Below are positions 1 to 5,231 of a DNA stretch of 12,743 nt, one piece after another. The stretch lies in the NCBI GenBank assembly GCA_002733735.2, contig NVWT02000022.1, positions 6,377-19,119 of the forward strand. The letters are read 5' to 3'. A program made the position numbers and the translations under genes. Position 1 is the stretch's first letter. Every line of letters starts with the position of its first letter. Source of the DNA: Robiginitomaculum sp. GTDB taxonomy: Bacteria; Pseudomonadota; Alphaproteobacteria; Caulobacterales; Maricaulaceae. The notes below the pieces were generated by a model. That model worked only from the letters and a program-made list of their open reading frames with translations. It searched no databases and was not told where the DNA came from.

Positions 1-576
1 AGTTTGTTTTTACTTACATGCTTGCTGATATTACACGCCACCGGCAATCAAAAAAAGCCGCTAGGTTTTGATGGTTTGATACTTATCATTGCCAGCGCTC
101 TACTCGCCGGGCTTACTTTTTTACCATTTTTGCAACCATCGCCTTCTCACCAGATTGAAACCGCCATTGTGCTCTGGGTTTTGCTGGCAGCTTTACTATT
201 TCTAGTTAGCTTAATAGCGGTAATTTATGGAAAACTAAAAATCATTGATCGCGCCGGGATCATTGCTACTTTACTGCTGGTCTTGATGGCCATTTTCACC
301 CCTATAAACCCAATGCTTTATCCGCTTTGGTTAGGCCTTGGCACAGGCGCAATGTCGCTCGTGGGAATATGGCTGGCAATTAGAGCATTTGCAGCAAAAA
401 ATACGCCGTATGGCTTTTGCGGACTTGGTATTTGGGGTGGCAGTGTTCTTTTGGCCGCCCACAACATAGATGATCAATGGTTGCGAATTGCGGTTCTGGC
501 AGTTTATTCATTTGCGGCGGTTGGGTTTTATCTGGCAGCAGAGCGGCAACACCTCGGCAAAGAGCCTAGAATCTAA
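1..576 (+). CDS. Polytopic membrane protein, 3' part only
   Basis: The frame is open from the first base of the window (it begins S-L-F-L-L), so this is the C-terminal 191 residues of a gene that starts upstream. It is almost entirely hydrophobic. I see about six or seven membrane-spanning stretches, roughly at residues 1-12 (cut), 25-44, 54-77, 84-100, 104-127, 135-151 and 161-179. Short loops rich in Lys, Arg and Pro separate them. The tail after the last segment is basic and hydrophilic and ends at a TAA. I do not recognise a family, catalytic motif or transporter signature, so no function is offered. It reads in the same direction as hfaA, 187 bases upstream. That gap carries its own promoter-like sites, so co-transcription with hfa is not required. 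A TTG codon at position 4 is not a credible start. Confidence 0.7.
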   Translation, partial: SLFLLTCLLILHATGNQKKPLGFDGLILIIASALLAGLTFLPFLQPSPSHQIETAIVLWVLLAALLFLVSLIAVIYGKLKIIDRAGIIATLLLVLMAIFTPINPMLYPLWLGLGTGAMSLVGIWLAIRAFAAKNTPYGFCGLGIWGGSVLLAAHNIDDQWLRIAVLAVYSFAAVGFYLAAERQHLGKEPRI

Positions 577-609
577 AACCTAAGACTTAACAAATAACAC
601 CGAAAATAT

Positions 610-638
610 GACCCGGTTGAATTTGCCGGGAGAGGGTC
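610..638 (+). terminator. Possible weak hairpin after the membrane-protein gene
   Basis: CCCGG at 612-616 can pair with CCGGG at 626-630 across a 9-base loop. Alternatively GACCC at 610-614 can pair with GGGTC at 634-638. The hairpin lies 34 bases after the upstream stop codon. No T-run follows, so if it terminates transcription it is not a classical intrinsic terminator. Confidence 0.2.
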
Positions 639-650
639 AAAAACTCCCCG

Positions 651-658
651 TTAACCAT
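651..658 (+). promoter_or_regulatory. CtrA half-site-like TTAACCAT upstream of hfaA
   Basis: TTAACCAT is the half-site form of the alphaproteobacterial cell-cycle regulator CtrA (full site TTAA-N7-TTAA). It lies 106 bases before the hfaA start. No second TTAA occurs at the proper spacing, so this is only a half-site. Caulobacter hfa transcription is known to be cell-cycle timed, which makes the match sensible, but eight bases can occur by chance in AT-rich DNA. Confidence 0.35.
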
Positions 659-725
659 AACAAAGCCCCCTAAAATATAACAAATCAACGGATTTGCGAC
701 GACAATATCTGGCACACAGGTTGCA

Positions 726-739
726 GTTACTCATGTAAC
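726..739. promoter_or_regulatory. Small palindrome in the hfaA leader
   Basis: GTTAC (726-730) and GTAAC (735-739) form a five-base-pair inverted repeat with a four-base spacer, 24 bases before the hfaA start codon. It could be a regulator site or a leader-RNA hairpin just upstream of the ribosome binding site. No family can be assigned. Confidence 0.2.
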
Positions 740-763
740 AAACTTTGCCGCAAGGAAACCCAG

Positions 764-1282
764 ATGAAAAATATCATCATTAATACCAGCTTAAAAACCA
801 GAACAGGTTTATTATATACAGGTTCAATCGCACTTATGGCTTTTGCAGGCTTTAGCAGTTTCAGCACCACAGCAAATGCGCAAATGGTTGGCAATTCAGG
901 GGAGTTAAATATCCCCTATGGCCGCAATTATCGCGACGAAAACGCCCCTTACAATCCGACAACCAGAAATAACGGTAATCGGGTAATAATAAATGGCCGG
1001 ATCATGGGTGGTAATGGATCGACATTGTCTGGCGGCTTGGGAGGCGGTTTCTTTGGTAGCCAATCATATGGCGCAGGAGCCGGAGCTGGTGCAATCGGCA
1101 ATCAGCTCAATGTAGTTACCGTCGGTAATTGGAACACAGTAATTATCGACAGCACACAAATAAACAACGGCAATCAAACGGTGAACCTAAATGGTGCCAC
1201 CGATGGTCACGCACCACCGATTGTCGATGATAGCGGCTTTGAAACCGGCGAATTAAACGGGGGGATCAATCTAGATGACTGA
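764..1282 (+). CDS. hfaA: Holdfast anchor protein HfaA (secreted curlin-like subunit)
   Basis: This is a 172-residue secreted protein, the first gene of the holdfast-anchor operon. Residues 1-39 form an export signal: a basic start, a hydrophobic core around 15-33, and A-N-A before a likely cleavage site ahead of Q40. The mature N-terminus carries the GNSGELNIPYGRNY stretch (43-56), typical of HfaA. Then follow a Gly/Ala-rich linker with an alternating G-A tract (103-110) and a curlin-like Asn/Gln ladder from N113 to N143 (GNQLN, GNWN, STQINNGNQ). In Caulobacter, HfaA forms very stable amyloid-like complexes on the cell surface and tethers the holdfast polysaccharide to the pole. An AAGGA ribosome site at 752-756 supports the ATG. 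The last eight bases overlap hfaB, indicating translational coupling. Assignment rests on the N-terminal pattern plus the CsgG-like neighbour, and is strong as a set. Confidence 0.87.
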   Translation: MKNIIINTSLKTRTGLLYTGSIALMAFAGFSSFSTTANAQMVGNSGELNIPYGRNYRDENAPYNPTTRNNGNRVIINGRIMGGNGSTLSGGLGGGFFGSQSYGAGAGAGAIGNQLNVVTVGNWNTVIIDSTQINNGNQTVNLNGATDGHAPPIVDDSGFETGELNGGINLDD

Positions 1283-2279
1283 TAAGCGTAAATTATTATC
1301 ACATACTCGCATTCCGGCAATTCTTATGGCCGGAGCCTTTTTGTTATCGGCTTGTGCCTCGCCAACTGCCGGGCGCAACGGACTTTATGCCCAGCCAGCA
1401 GGCGGCGCACCGGTTACTGCCAACCCAACCCCCTATTCTGCTGCTTTGTCATGTCTTGGTGGTTATTCGCGCTCTTCTGGTACCTCGGTGCCACGGATCG
1501 CCGTTGGTCGTATTATTGATTATACCGGCAAGCAGGAAGTTGAAGGTGGTGCTAAAATCACCCAAGGCGCGTCACTGATGGCTATTTCCGCCTTTGCCAA
1601 AGCCGGTGTGCGTCTGGTTGAGCGCTATGATACCTCTGTTTCCGAGCTAGAGCTAAAATACGCTAATAATAAGCTGATCTCTGATGGCGGCTCTGGTTAT
1701 CGCAAGATCAAGGCTGGATCGGTATCTGGTTCAGACTTTTACGTAGTTGGCGGTATTACCGAGCTAAATTTCAATATTGCATCATCAGGCGTTGATGCCT
1801 ATGGCGGCAGTGTCAATGTAAAAGAACCAAAAGGTCTTTTCAAAGCCAGCACTTATGTAATGAATATCGGCCTTGATTTGCGCCTGGTTGATACCAGATC
1901 ATTAGAAGTTGTTGATGTCATTTCTTATCAAAAACAAATCATTGGTTATGAAGTTGGCGCTGGCATATTTGCCTTTTTCAACAATGCTAACATCATTGAC
2001 ATTAATGCCGGCAGCAAAGCCCTAGAGCCAATGCAATTGGCCGTGCGCTCAACTATTGAACGAGCTGTATTGGAAATGACCGCAAATCTTTACGGGGTTA
2101 GCGGCCCTAGTGTTTGCAATTACTCTGATCCGATGGCCACAAACGGCAATACCGGTAACTTCTTTAACGCTTATGATAATTTGGAGGCGAATAATGGCTA
2201 TACACGCCAAGACCCTAATCGCTGGCATAGCGATCGCGACCGTAATGTCCGCAGCTTCCTACGCGGACGATACAACTGA
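1275..2279 (+). CDS. hfaB: Holdfast anchor protein HfaB (CsgG-family outer-membrane export lipoprotein)
   Basis: This is a 334-residue lipoprotein. The lipobox L-S-A-C places the lipidated cysteine at residue 27, and no Asp follows it, consistent with outer-membrane sorting. After a Gly/Pro/Ala linker, the CsgG-like domain runs from about residue 72 to 280. It opens with RIAVGRIIDYTGK (74-86) and continues with the helical GASLMAISAFAKAG-VRLVERYD block (98-119), as in CsgG. E. coli CsgG forms a nine-fold outer-membrane channel for curli subunits, and HfaB does the equivalent job for HfaA and HfaD. The protein is longer than CsgG (277 residues) because of a hydrophilic Asn/Arg-rich C-terminal tail after about residue 283. 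Translation starts inside the last codons of hfaA (8-base overlap). Its last 86 bases also encode the start of hfaD in another frame. Confidence 0.9.
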   Translation: MTDKRKLLSHTRIPAILMAGAFLLSACASPTAGRNGLYAQPAGGAPVTANPTPYSAALSCLGGYSRSSGTSVPRIAVGRIIDYTGKQEVEGGAKITQGASLMAISAFAKAGVRLVERYDTSVSELELKYANNKLISDGGSGYRKIKAGSVSGSDFYVVGGITELNFNIASSGVDAYGGSVNVKEPKGLFKASTYVMNIGLDLRLVDTRSLEVVDVISYQKQIIGYEVGAGIFAFFNNANIIDINAGSKALEPMQLAVRSTIERAVLEMTANLYGVSGPSVCNYSDPMATNGNTGNFFNAYDNLEANNGYTRQDPNRWHSDRDRNVRSFLRGRYN

Positions 2280-3438
2280 TATTGAAAACATACAGTTCCT
2301 TAACGTCGGCCCGTTTGATTCAACAGTAATCCTTCTTGTTGAGGACGTTGAAACAGTAGCCGGTCAAGCCGGAGTTTTGGGCAACACCCTCTCGGTTGAT
2401 TACACCTTGGGTAATGTCAATGTCAGTAATTTACAGACATTGGACGCATCTGGTTATGCCGAAAGCGTGGTTGATGTAAATATTGCCACCGAGGGGGCGA
2501 CTTCTACCGCTTATGCCTTTGGCAATAGCGCGACCATTTCTACTTGTTGCGGCAATATAGTCAGTAATTCAACGCAGATTGTTGCTGCTGGAAATCTTAT
2601 TGGTGCCGAATCCGATCTTAATATCTTAAATTGGGCAATGAACCCAAACTCATCAGCCATTGCCACCGCCAATGCCATTAGCACCACAACGGCTTATGGC
2701 GCAGTATTGGATAGCACCATCGTTCAAGACAATGCAGCCTCGGTCACTTCCAGATCATTAATTGATGCTGGCGGGGTTTTTGCTGATAGCGCAACAGTTG
2801 TCTCAACGGCAATTGCCAATACCGGCTTTGCTGGCGGCGGCCAAACCACAACCACAGTAAATGTCAACCAAGCCAGCAATGGCCCAACGGTTCGCGCAAT
2901 TGGCGGCTTGTATGGCCCATCTGTTGAAGATTCTATTGTCGCCACCACCGCCACCGGTAATAATTTCTCGATCGAGAACTCCTATGGCGTGGTGAGATCA
3001 GACGTTACACAAGAAAATTCGGCCTATATTAACGCGCAAACCGATGTCGATATGGGTGTTTGGGGAAATTATAATTCTGCCAATGCTTATGCTATCGCCA
3101 ATTCCAACTTAGTCTCGAATATCGGCGATGATATATTTATCGATAATGTCCAGCTAAACACCGGCGATGTAGAGGCCTTGGCTGAATTTGCCAGCTCAGG
3201 TGCTGGCGGCGTTGGTTATAGCCCGGTGCAAGTGGTAAGCTCTGCTGCCTTTGGTAATGCAGTTTCCGGCTATGTCTGTTCGGTATGTGAAGGCGCTATT
3301 ACTGCCAACAATAATCAAACAAATTCCGCCAGCATTACCTCGACCACCAATATAACAGCCAGCAATGGCGGAAATGTAGTTGGAACCGCCACCGCTATTG
3401 GTAATTCAGCTGCCTTTCATAGTAATACTGGTAATTAG
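2194..3438 (+). CDS. hfaD: Holdfast anchor protein HfaD (large repetitive secreted adhesin)
   Basis: This is a 414-residue protein. The ATG at 2194 is chosen because GGAGG (2183-2187) sits six bases ahead and the protein then begins with a proper signal peptide, MAIHAKTLIAGIAIATVMSA, cleaved after S-Y-A at residue 24. A longer open frame exists upstream but only inside hfaB. The mature chain is almost free of Lys and Arg and rich in Ala, Ser, Thr, Asn, Val and Gly. It shows about four loose modules (from about 105, 165, 265 and 350), each with a G-N turn, a Q-x-N or T-Q step, an alternating polar/hydrophobic strand and an A-x-A-x-A-N ending. This is typical of a beta-solenoid or amyloid-like surface fibre. 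Cysteines occur as C118-C119 and C362-x-x-C365. HfaD is known to act with HfaA in holdfast anchoring and depends on HfaB for export. It overlaps hfaB by 86 bases. Confidence 0.85.
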   Translation: MAIHAKTLIAGIAIATVMSAASYADDTTDIENIQFLNVGPFDSTVILLVEDVETVAGQAGVLGNTLSVDYTLGNVNVSNLQTLDASGYAESVVDVNIATEGATSTAYAFGNSATISTCCGNIVSNSTQIVAAGNLIGAESDLNILNWAMNPNSSAIATANAISTTTAYGAVLDSTIVQDNAASVTSRSLIDAGGVFADSATVVSTAIANTGFAGGGQTTTTVNVNQASNGPTVRAIGGLYGPSVEDSIVATTATGNNFSIENSYGVVRSDVTQENSAYINAQTDVDMGVWGNYNSANAYAIANSNLVSNIGDDIFIDNVQLNTGDVEALAEFASSGAGGVGYSPVQVVSSAAFGNAVSGYVCSVCEGAITANNNQTNSASITSTTNITASNGGNVVGTATAIGNSAAFHSNTGN

Positions 3439-3465
3439 GGCGATCCTAGCAAAAGTGGGAGCTCT

Positions 3466-3487
3466 TTCTGTCTCGCGGCAAGTTCGC
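3466..3487 (+). repeat. 22-base direct repeat, copy 1
   Basis: It begins TTCTGTCTCGCGGC and ends AAGTTCGC. An identical copy lies at 3614-3635, and its inner 13 bases recur in inverted orientation at 4745-4757 beyond the methyltransferase gene. It is a dispersed intergenic repeat of the host genome by appearance. Confidence 0.85.
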
Positions 3488-3493
3488 GCTGGA

Positions 3494-3539
3494 GCATTTG
3501 CCAGTAAAAGTGGGAACCGGTTTTACGGTGAGCAAATGC
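3494..3539. repeat. Two-tier palindrome
   Basis: An outer inverted repeat GCATTTGC (3494-3501) / GCAAATGC (3532-3539) encloses an inner one, GTAAAA (3504-3509) / TTTTAC (3521-3526). The central loop contains GTGGGAACCGG. The core AAAAGTGGGAACCGGTTTT is the kind of sequence often seen in alphaproteobacterial intergenic palindromes. No T-run follows, so it does not look like a terminator. Confidence 0.7.
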
Positions 3540-3565
3540 GACCACTAAATATTCACGCCTACGAC

Positions 3566-3597
3566 GTGCGGCCTGACCGGCCGAGGCGCAGTCGCAC
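3566..3597. repeat. GC-rich hairpin repeat
   Basis: GTGCG (3566-3570) and CGCAC (3593-3597) can form an outer stem, and CGGCC (3569-3573) with GGCCG (3579-3583) an inner hairpin with a five-base loop. The two stems share two bases, so they are alternatives or adjust slightly. It is far more GC-rich than its surroundings, typical of an inserted intergenic palindrome. Confidence 0.5.
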
Positions 3598-3613
3598 CTA
3601 GTTAGTAATATTC

Positions 3614-3635
3614 TTCTGTCTCGCGGCAAGTTCGC
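3614..3635 (+). repeat. 22-base direct repeat, copy 2
   Basis: This copy is identical over 22 bases to 3466-3487. The two copies bracket the two palindromes, so 3466-3635 may be one composite repeat unit. Confidence 0.85.
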
Positions 3636-3724
3636 TTTGCTCACGCATAAGTATAAGCTTGCTAGCAGTCTAAAACCTGTATCTATCTATTGCTAATTTA
3701 ACCTTATAAAGAAATAGTAATTGC

Positions 3725-4471
3725 ATGTTAAATGACGAAGATATTTACAACCCTGCATTTGTTAAATCTGTATTCGACAGATGTTCTAGTAGATATATTC
3801 TTTTCAGTTATTTTTTCTCTTTTGGTTTTACTGAACGTTGGCGACGACAATGCGTCACGGCATTAACACGGCCACCAACTCCTGATGCGAAAGGTTACGA
3901 CCTCATGGCTGGCACTGGCGAAGTATGGCCACAATTATTTAAGCAATTTGATAATATCCATTCTGTCATTGCAGTAGATATTTCAACAGGCATGCATGAA
4001 AAAGCCATGTTACGGCTTCACAAACATAGAAATCATAAAATTCAATTTGTCGAGGATGATATTCTAAAAAGTAAATTGCCAAAGAATAGTGCTGATTTTG
4101 TTATTTCAACATTTGGACTGAAAACATTTTCATTTGCCCAGCAGGCTAAATTAGCAAAATTAGTATCTCAAACACTCAAACCCGGCGGGGTATTTTCATT
4201 GATTGAAGCATCTGACCCAAAAGGCTGGTGGCTCCGACCATTTTATCGATTCCATTTAATGGTTTTACTGCCTATAATAGAACGTATCTTTCTTCAAGGA
4301 GCCAAAGACTTTGCAATGATAGGGAAATATACAGACAATTTCGGTGATATTACCCAATTTGCAAAATTGTTGCATGAAGAAGGTTTGGAAGTAAATCAAA
4401 CAAAATTTTTCTTTGGTTGCGCAACCGGTGTTTCCGGCAAAAAACCACTTAACCACCCTAACAGACCATAA
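3725..4471 (+). CDS. Class I SAM-dependent methyltransferase, UbiE/COQ5-like
   Basis: This is a 248-residue soluble protein with a class I methyltransferase fold. The N-terminal helix region (residues 9-42: FVKSVFDRCSSRY, then S-F-G-F-T-E-R-W-R) matches UbiE/COQ5-type enzymes. SAM-binding motif I is D59-L-M-A-G-T-G-E66, the acidic post-I residue is D85 (IAVDIS), motif II is around ADFVISTFGLKTF, and motif III is LKPGGVFSLIEAS. The FYRFHLMVLLPIIERIF stretch also mirrors UbiE. The Cys of the usual D-x-A-C-G-T-G-D is replaced and the rest diverges, so the substrate is unknown. It is probably not the housekeeping ubiquinone enzyme. No clear ribosome site precedes the ATG. By eye the gene is AT-richer than hfaABD, and intergenic repeats flank it, so acquisition is possible. 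It stands alone, with no operon partner. Confidence 0.8.
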   Translation: MLNDEDIYNPAFVKSVFDRCSSRYILFSYFFSFGFTERWRRQCVTALTRPPTPDAKGYDLMAGTGEVWPQLFKQFDNIHSVIAVDISTGMHEKAMLRLHKHRNHKIQFVEDDILKSKLPKNSADFVISTFGLKTFSFAQQAKLAKLVSQTLKPGGVFSLIEASDPKGWWLRPFYRFHLMVLLPIIERIFLQGAKDFAMIGKYTDNFGDITQFAKLLHEEGLEVNQTKFFFGCATGVSGKKPLNHPNRP

Positions 4472-4550
4472 CCCAGCCTTTAGGTGATGCAACAACGATT
4501 GGTGAGAAATTACCAACAGATCTTTGATACGATTACCATTGAGGGTGGAC

Positions 4551-4578
4551 ACAGGCCTCACCTTAAGCCTGTCGAAGG
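4551..4578. repeat. Intergenic hairpin repeat with CCTTCGACAGGCTT core
   Basis: ACAGGC (4551-4556) can pair with GCCTGT (4567-4572) around a 10-base loop. Read on the minus strand, it contains CCTTCGACAGGCTTAAGGTG, a degenerate form of a widespread bacterial intergenic repeat built on CCTTCGACA-GCTCAGGGTG. I recognise the pattern but have not counted copies in this genome. Confidence 0.55.
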
Positions 4579-4630
4579 AAAAACTCGAAGTGACGGCTCC
4601 TAGCCAGAGTTCTACCCCACCACCTATCGT

Positions 4631-4657
4631 CATCACACGGCTTGTCCGGGTGATCCA
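4631..4657. repeat. Alphaproteobacterial intergenic palindrome (GTCATC...GATCCAG type)
   Basis: ATCAC (4632-4636) pairs with GTGAT (4650-4654), and CGG (4638-4640) with CCG (4646-4648), with one A/G mismatch between them and a CTTGT loop. The layout GTCATC-CGG-CTTG-TCCGGGTGATCCAG is a diverged copy of a palindrome common in alphaproteobacterial intergenic DNA. Confidence 0.6.
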
Positions 4658-4695
4658 GTCTTCTTAATTGCGATTCTTTAAGACCCTCAACCCAA

Positions 4696-4717
4696 CCTTC
4701 TCCCAGTGGGGAGAAGG
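4696..4717. repeat. Perfect 9-bp-stem intergenic hairpin
   Basis: CCTTCTCCC (4696-4704) pairs perfectly with GGGAGAAGG (4709-4717) across a four-base loop. This CTCTCCC-type palindrome is a common proteobacterial intergenic element. No T-run follows on either strand, so a terminator role is not supported. Confidence 0.65.
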
Positions 4718-4744
4718 AGTCCTGTTCGTGGCGTTTTTGGTGTT

Positions 4745-4757
4745 TTGCCGCGAGACA
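4745..4757 (-). repeat. Inverted partial copy of the 3466/3614 repeat
   Basis: TTGCCGCGAGACA is the exact reverse complement of 13 bases inside the direct repeats at 3466-3487 and 3614-3635. The methyltransferase gene therefore lies between oppositely oriented copies of the same short element. Confidence 0.7.
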
Positions 4758-4803
4758 AAACAATAAGGGTGCACAATAGGGTCAGGTGACACTTAGGGTT
4801 ACC

Positions 4804-4822
4804 CTGAACTGACACTGAACTG
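4804..4822 (+). repeat. CTGAACTG direct repeat, 11-base period
   Basis: CTGAACTG occurs at 4804-4811 and 4815-4822, one helical turn apart. TGACACT also occurs at 4787-4793 and 4810-4816. It may be a protein-binding site or repeat debris. Confidence 0.4.
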
Positions 4823-4855
4823 GCAAACAAAAGTAATACTTGATACCTCAAGCAA

Positions 4856-4892
4856 CCCTTATCGACCCCTCATTGCCCCTTAGTCGCCCTTA
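4856..4892 (+). repeat. Helically phased CCCTYA array
   Basis: CCCTTA at 4856, CCCTCA at 4867, CCCTTA at 4877 and CCCTTA at 4887 are spaced 11, 10 and 10 bases apart, all in the same orientation. CTTATC (4858-4863) can also pair with GATAAG (4902-4907). The array ends about 44 bases before an extended -10 promoter, where an activator might bind, but no known regulator is implied. Confidence 0.45.
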
Positions 4893-4935
4893 AACAACGG
4901 GGATAAGTTCCAGCCATGCTCGCAATCCCCTCACC

Positions 4936-4944
4936 TGCTATAAT
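4936..4944 (+). promoter_or_regulatory. Extended -10 promoter element (TGCTATAAT)
   Basis: TG-C-TATAAT is a perfect extended -10 box. There is no good -35 at the right distance, which extended -10 promoters can tolerate. Transcription would start near 4951 and run to the DUF1287 gene with a leader of about 280 bases, or produce a short RNA. A TTGACA at 4984-4989 downstream has no convincing -10 partner. Confidence 0.45.
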
Positions 4945-4967
4945 GGTGTTGCAGATGGCTATAACTT

Positions 4968-5009
4968 AGCTATTTGCGGCTGTTTGACATGGTGAATACG
5001 CAAATAACT
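4968..5009 (+). other. Inverted repeat in the leader of the DUF1287 gene
   Basis: AGCTATTTGCG (4968-4978) and CGCAAATAACT (4999-5009) form an 11-base-pair stem with one mismatch and a 20-base loop. It begins about 17 bases after the predicted start of transcription. It could be a structured RNA leader or an operator for a dimeric regulator. Confidence 0.4.
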
Positions 5010-5231
5010 CAATGAAACATGGGTTTTGGCGGAGTATGCAACGGGATTTGTAACAGCACAAATCTTTTATTGCCGAGCCTTTTGGAAATTTATCCACTGG
5101 GGAAAACACTAAAACTGCGGATCGGTTTTTTAATTGTGCCCAATTTAGCAAAAACCACCAAATTTTTGCCATTATATCGCCGAAATCATTTGTCTTACTA
5201 AACACAGCTAAAACCTATCATTGGAGTTGTT

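Larger units (their letters stand above)
3439..3724. other. Intergenic repeat region after hfaD
   Basis: This stretch between hfaD and the methyltransferase carries no convincing gene. It is packed with short repeats: two copies of a 22-base direct repeat, two copies of AAAAGTGGGA (3451-3460 and 3506-3515), and two hairpin-forming palindromes. From about 3640 it becomes plain AT-rich DNA leading into the next gene, with TATAAA at 3705-3710 as a possible -10 element but no good -35. Frames that are open here on either strand are by-products of the repeats. Confidence 0.7.
4472..5231. other. Long gene-poor region
   Basis: About 760 bases without a believable protein gene. The left part (4551-4757) is a patchwork of hairpin-forming intergenic repeats. 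The middle (4760-4910) has short direct repeats and a phased CCCTYA array. The right part (4930-5231) has an extended -10 promoter, an inverted repeat and an AT-rich leader to the DUF1287 gene. Short open frames on both strands (at 4563-4763 minus, 4966-5205 minus and 5019-5201 plus) lack ribosome sites and recognisable protein features. Confidence 0.6.

Noticed and set aside
764..3438. Curli (csg) operon
   Set aside because: A CsgG-like channel and curlin-like subunit are present, but the gene order, HfaA N-terminal pattern and HfaD-type third gene fit hfaABD, and no CsgA/B/E/F are present.
3435..3644. 69-codon minus and 73-codon plus open frames after hfaD
   Set aside because: Both are translations of the palindromic repeat block, and the plus frame starts inside hfaD.
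4265..4636. 123-codon minus frame
   Set aside because: Antisense to the methyltransferase C-terminus and running into repeats; the plus-strand protein has clear methyltransferase motifs.
4696..4717. Intrinsic terminator
   Set aside because: The hairpin is perfect but no T-run follows on either strand, and it matches a common intergenic palindrome type.
4563..4763. 66-codon open frame on the minus strand
   Set aside because: It is made of intergenic palindromes (three repeat families are translated in it), with no ribosome site or protein-like pattern.
5103..5133. Hairpin with T-run (AAAACT/GGTTTT) as a terminator in the DUF1287 leader
   Set aside because: Only six pairs including a wobble and mostly A-T. 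The energy would be low, so it is not listed as a feature.
4966..5205. 79-codon minus frame and a 60-codon plus frame at 5019-5201
   Set aside because: No ribosome site or credible composition. They lie over the promoter and leader of the DUF1287 gene. A very small minus-strand gene starting at the ATG near 5172 cannot be fully excluded.
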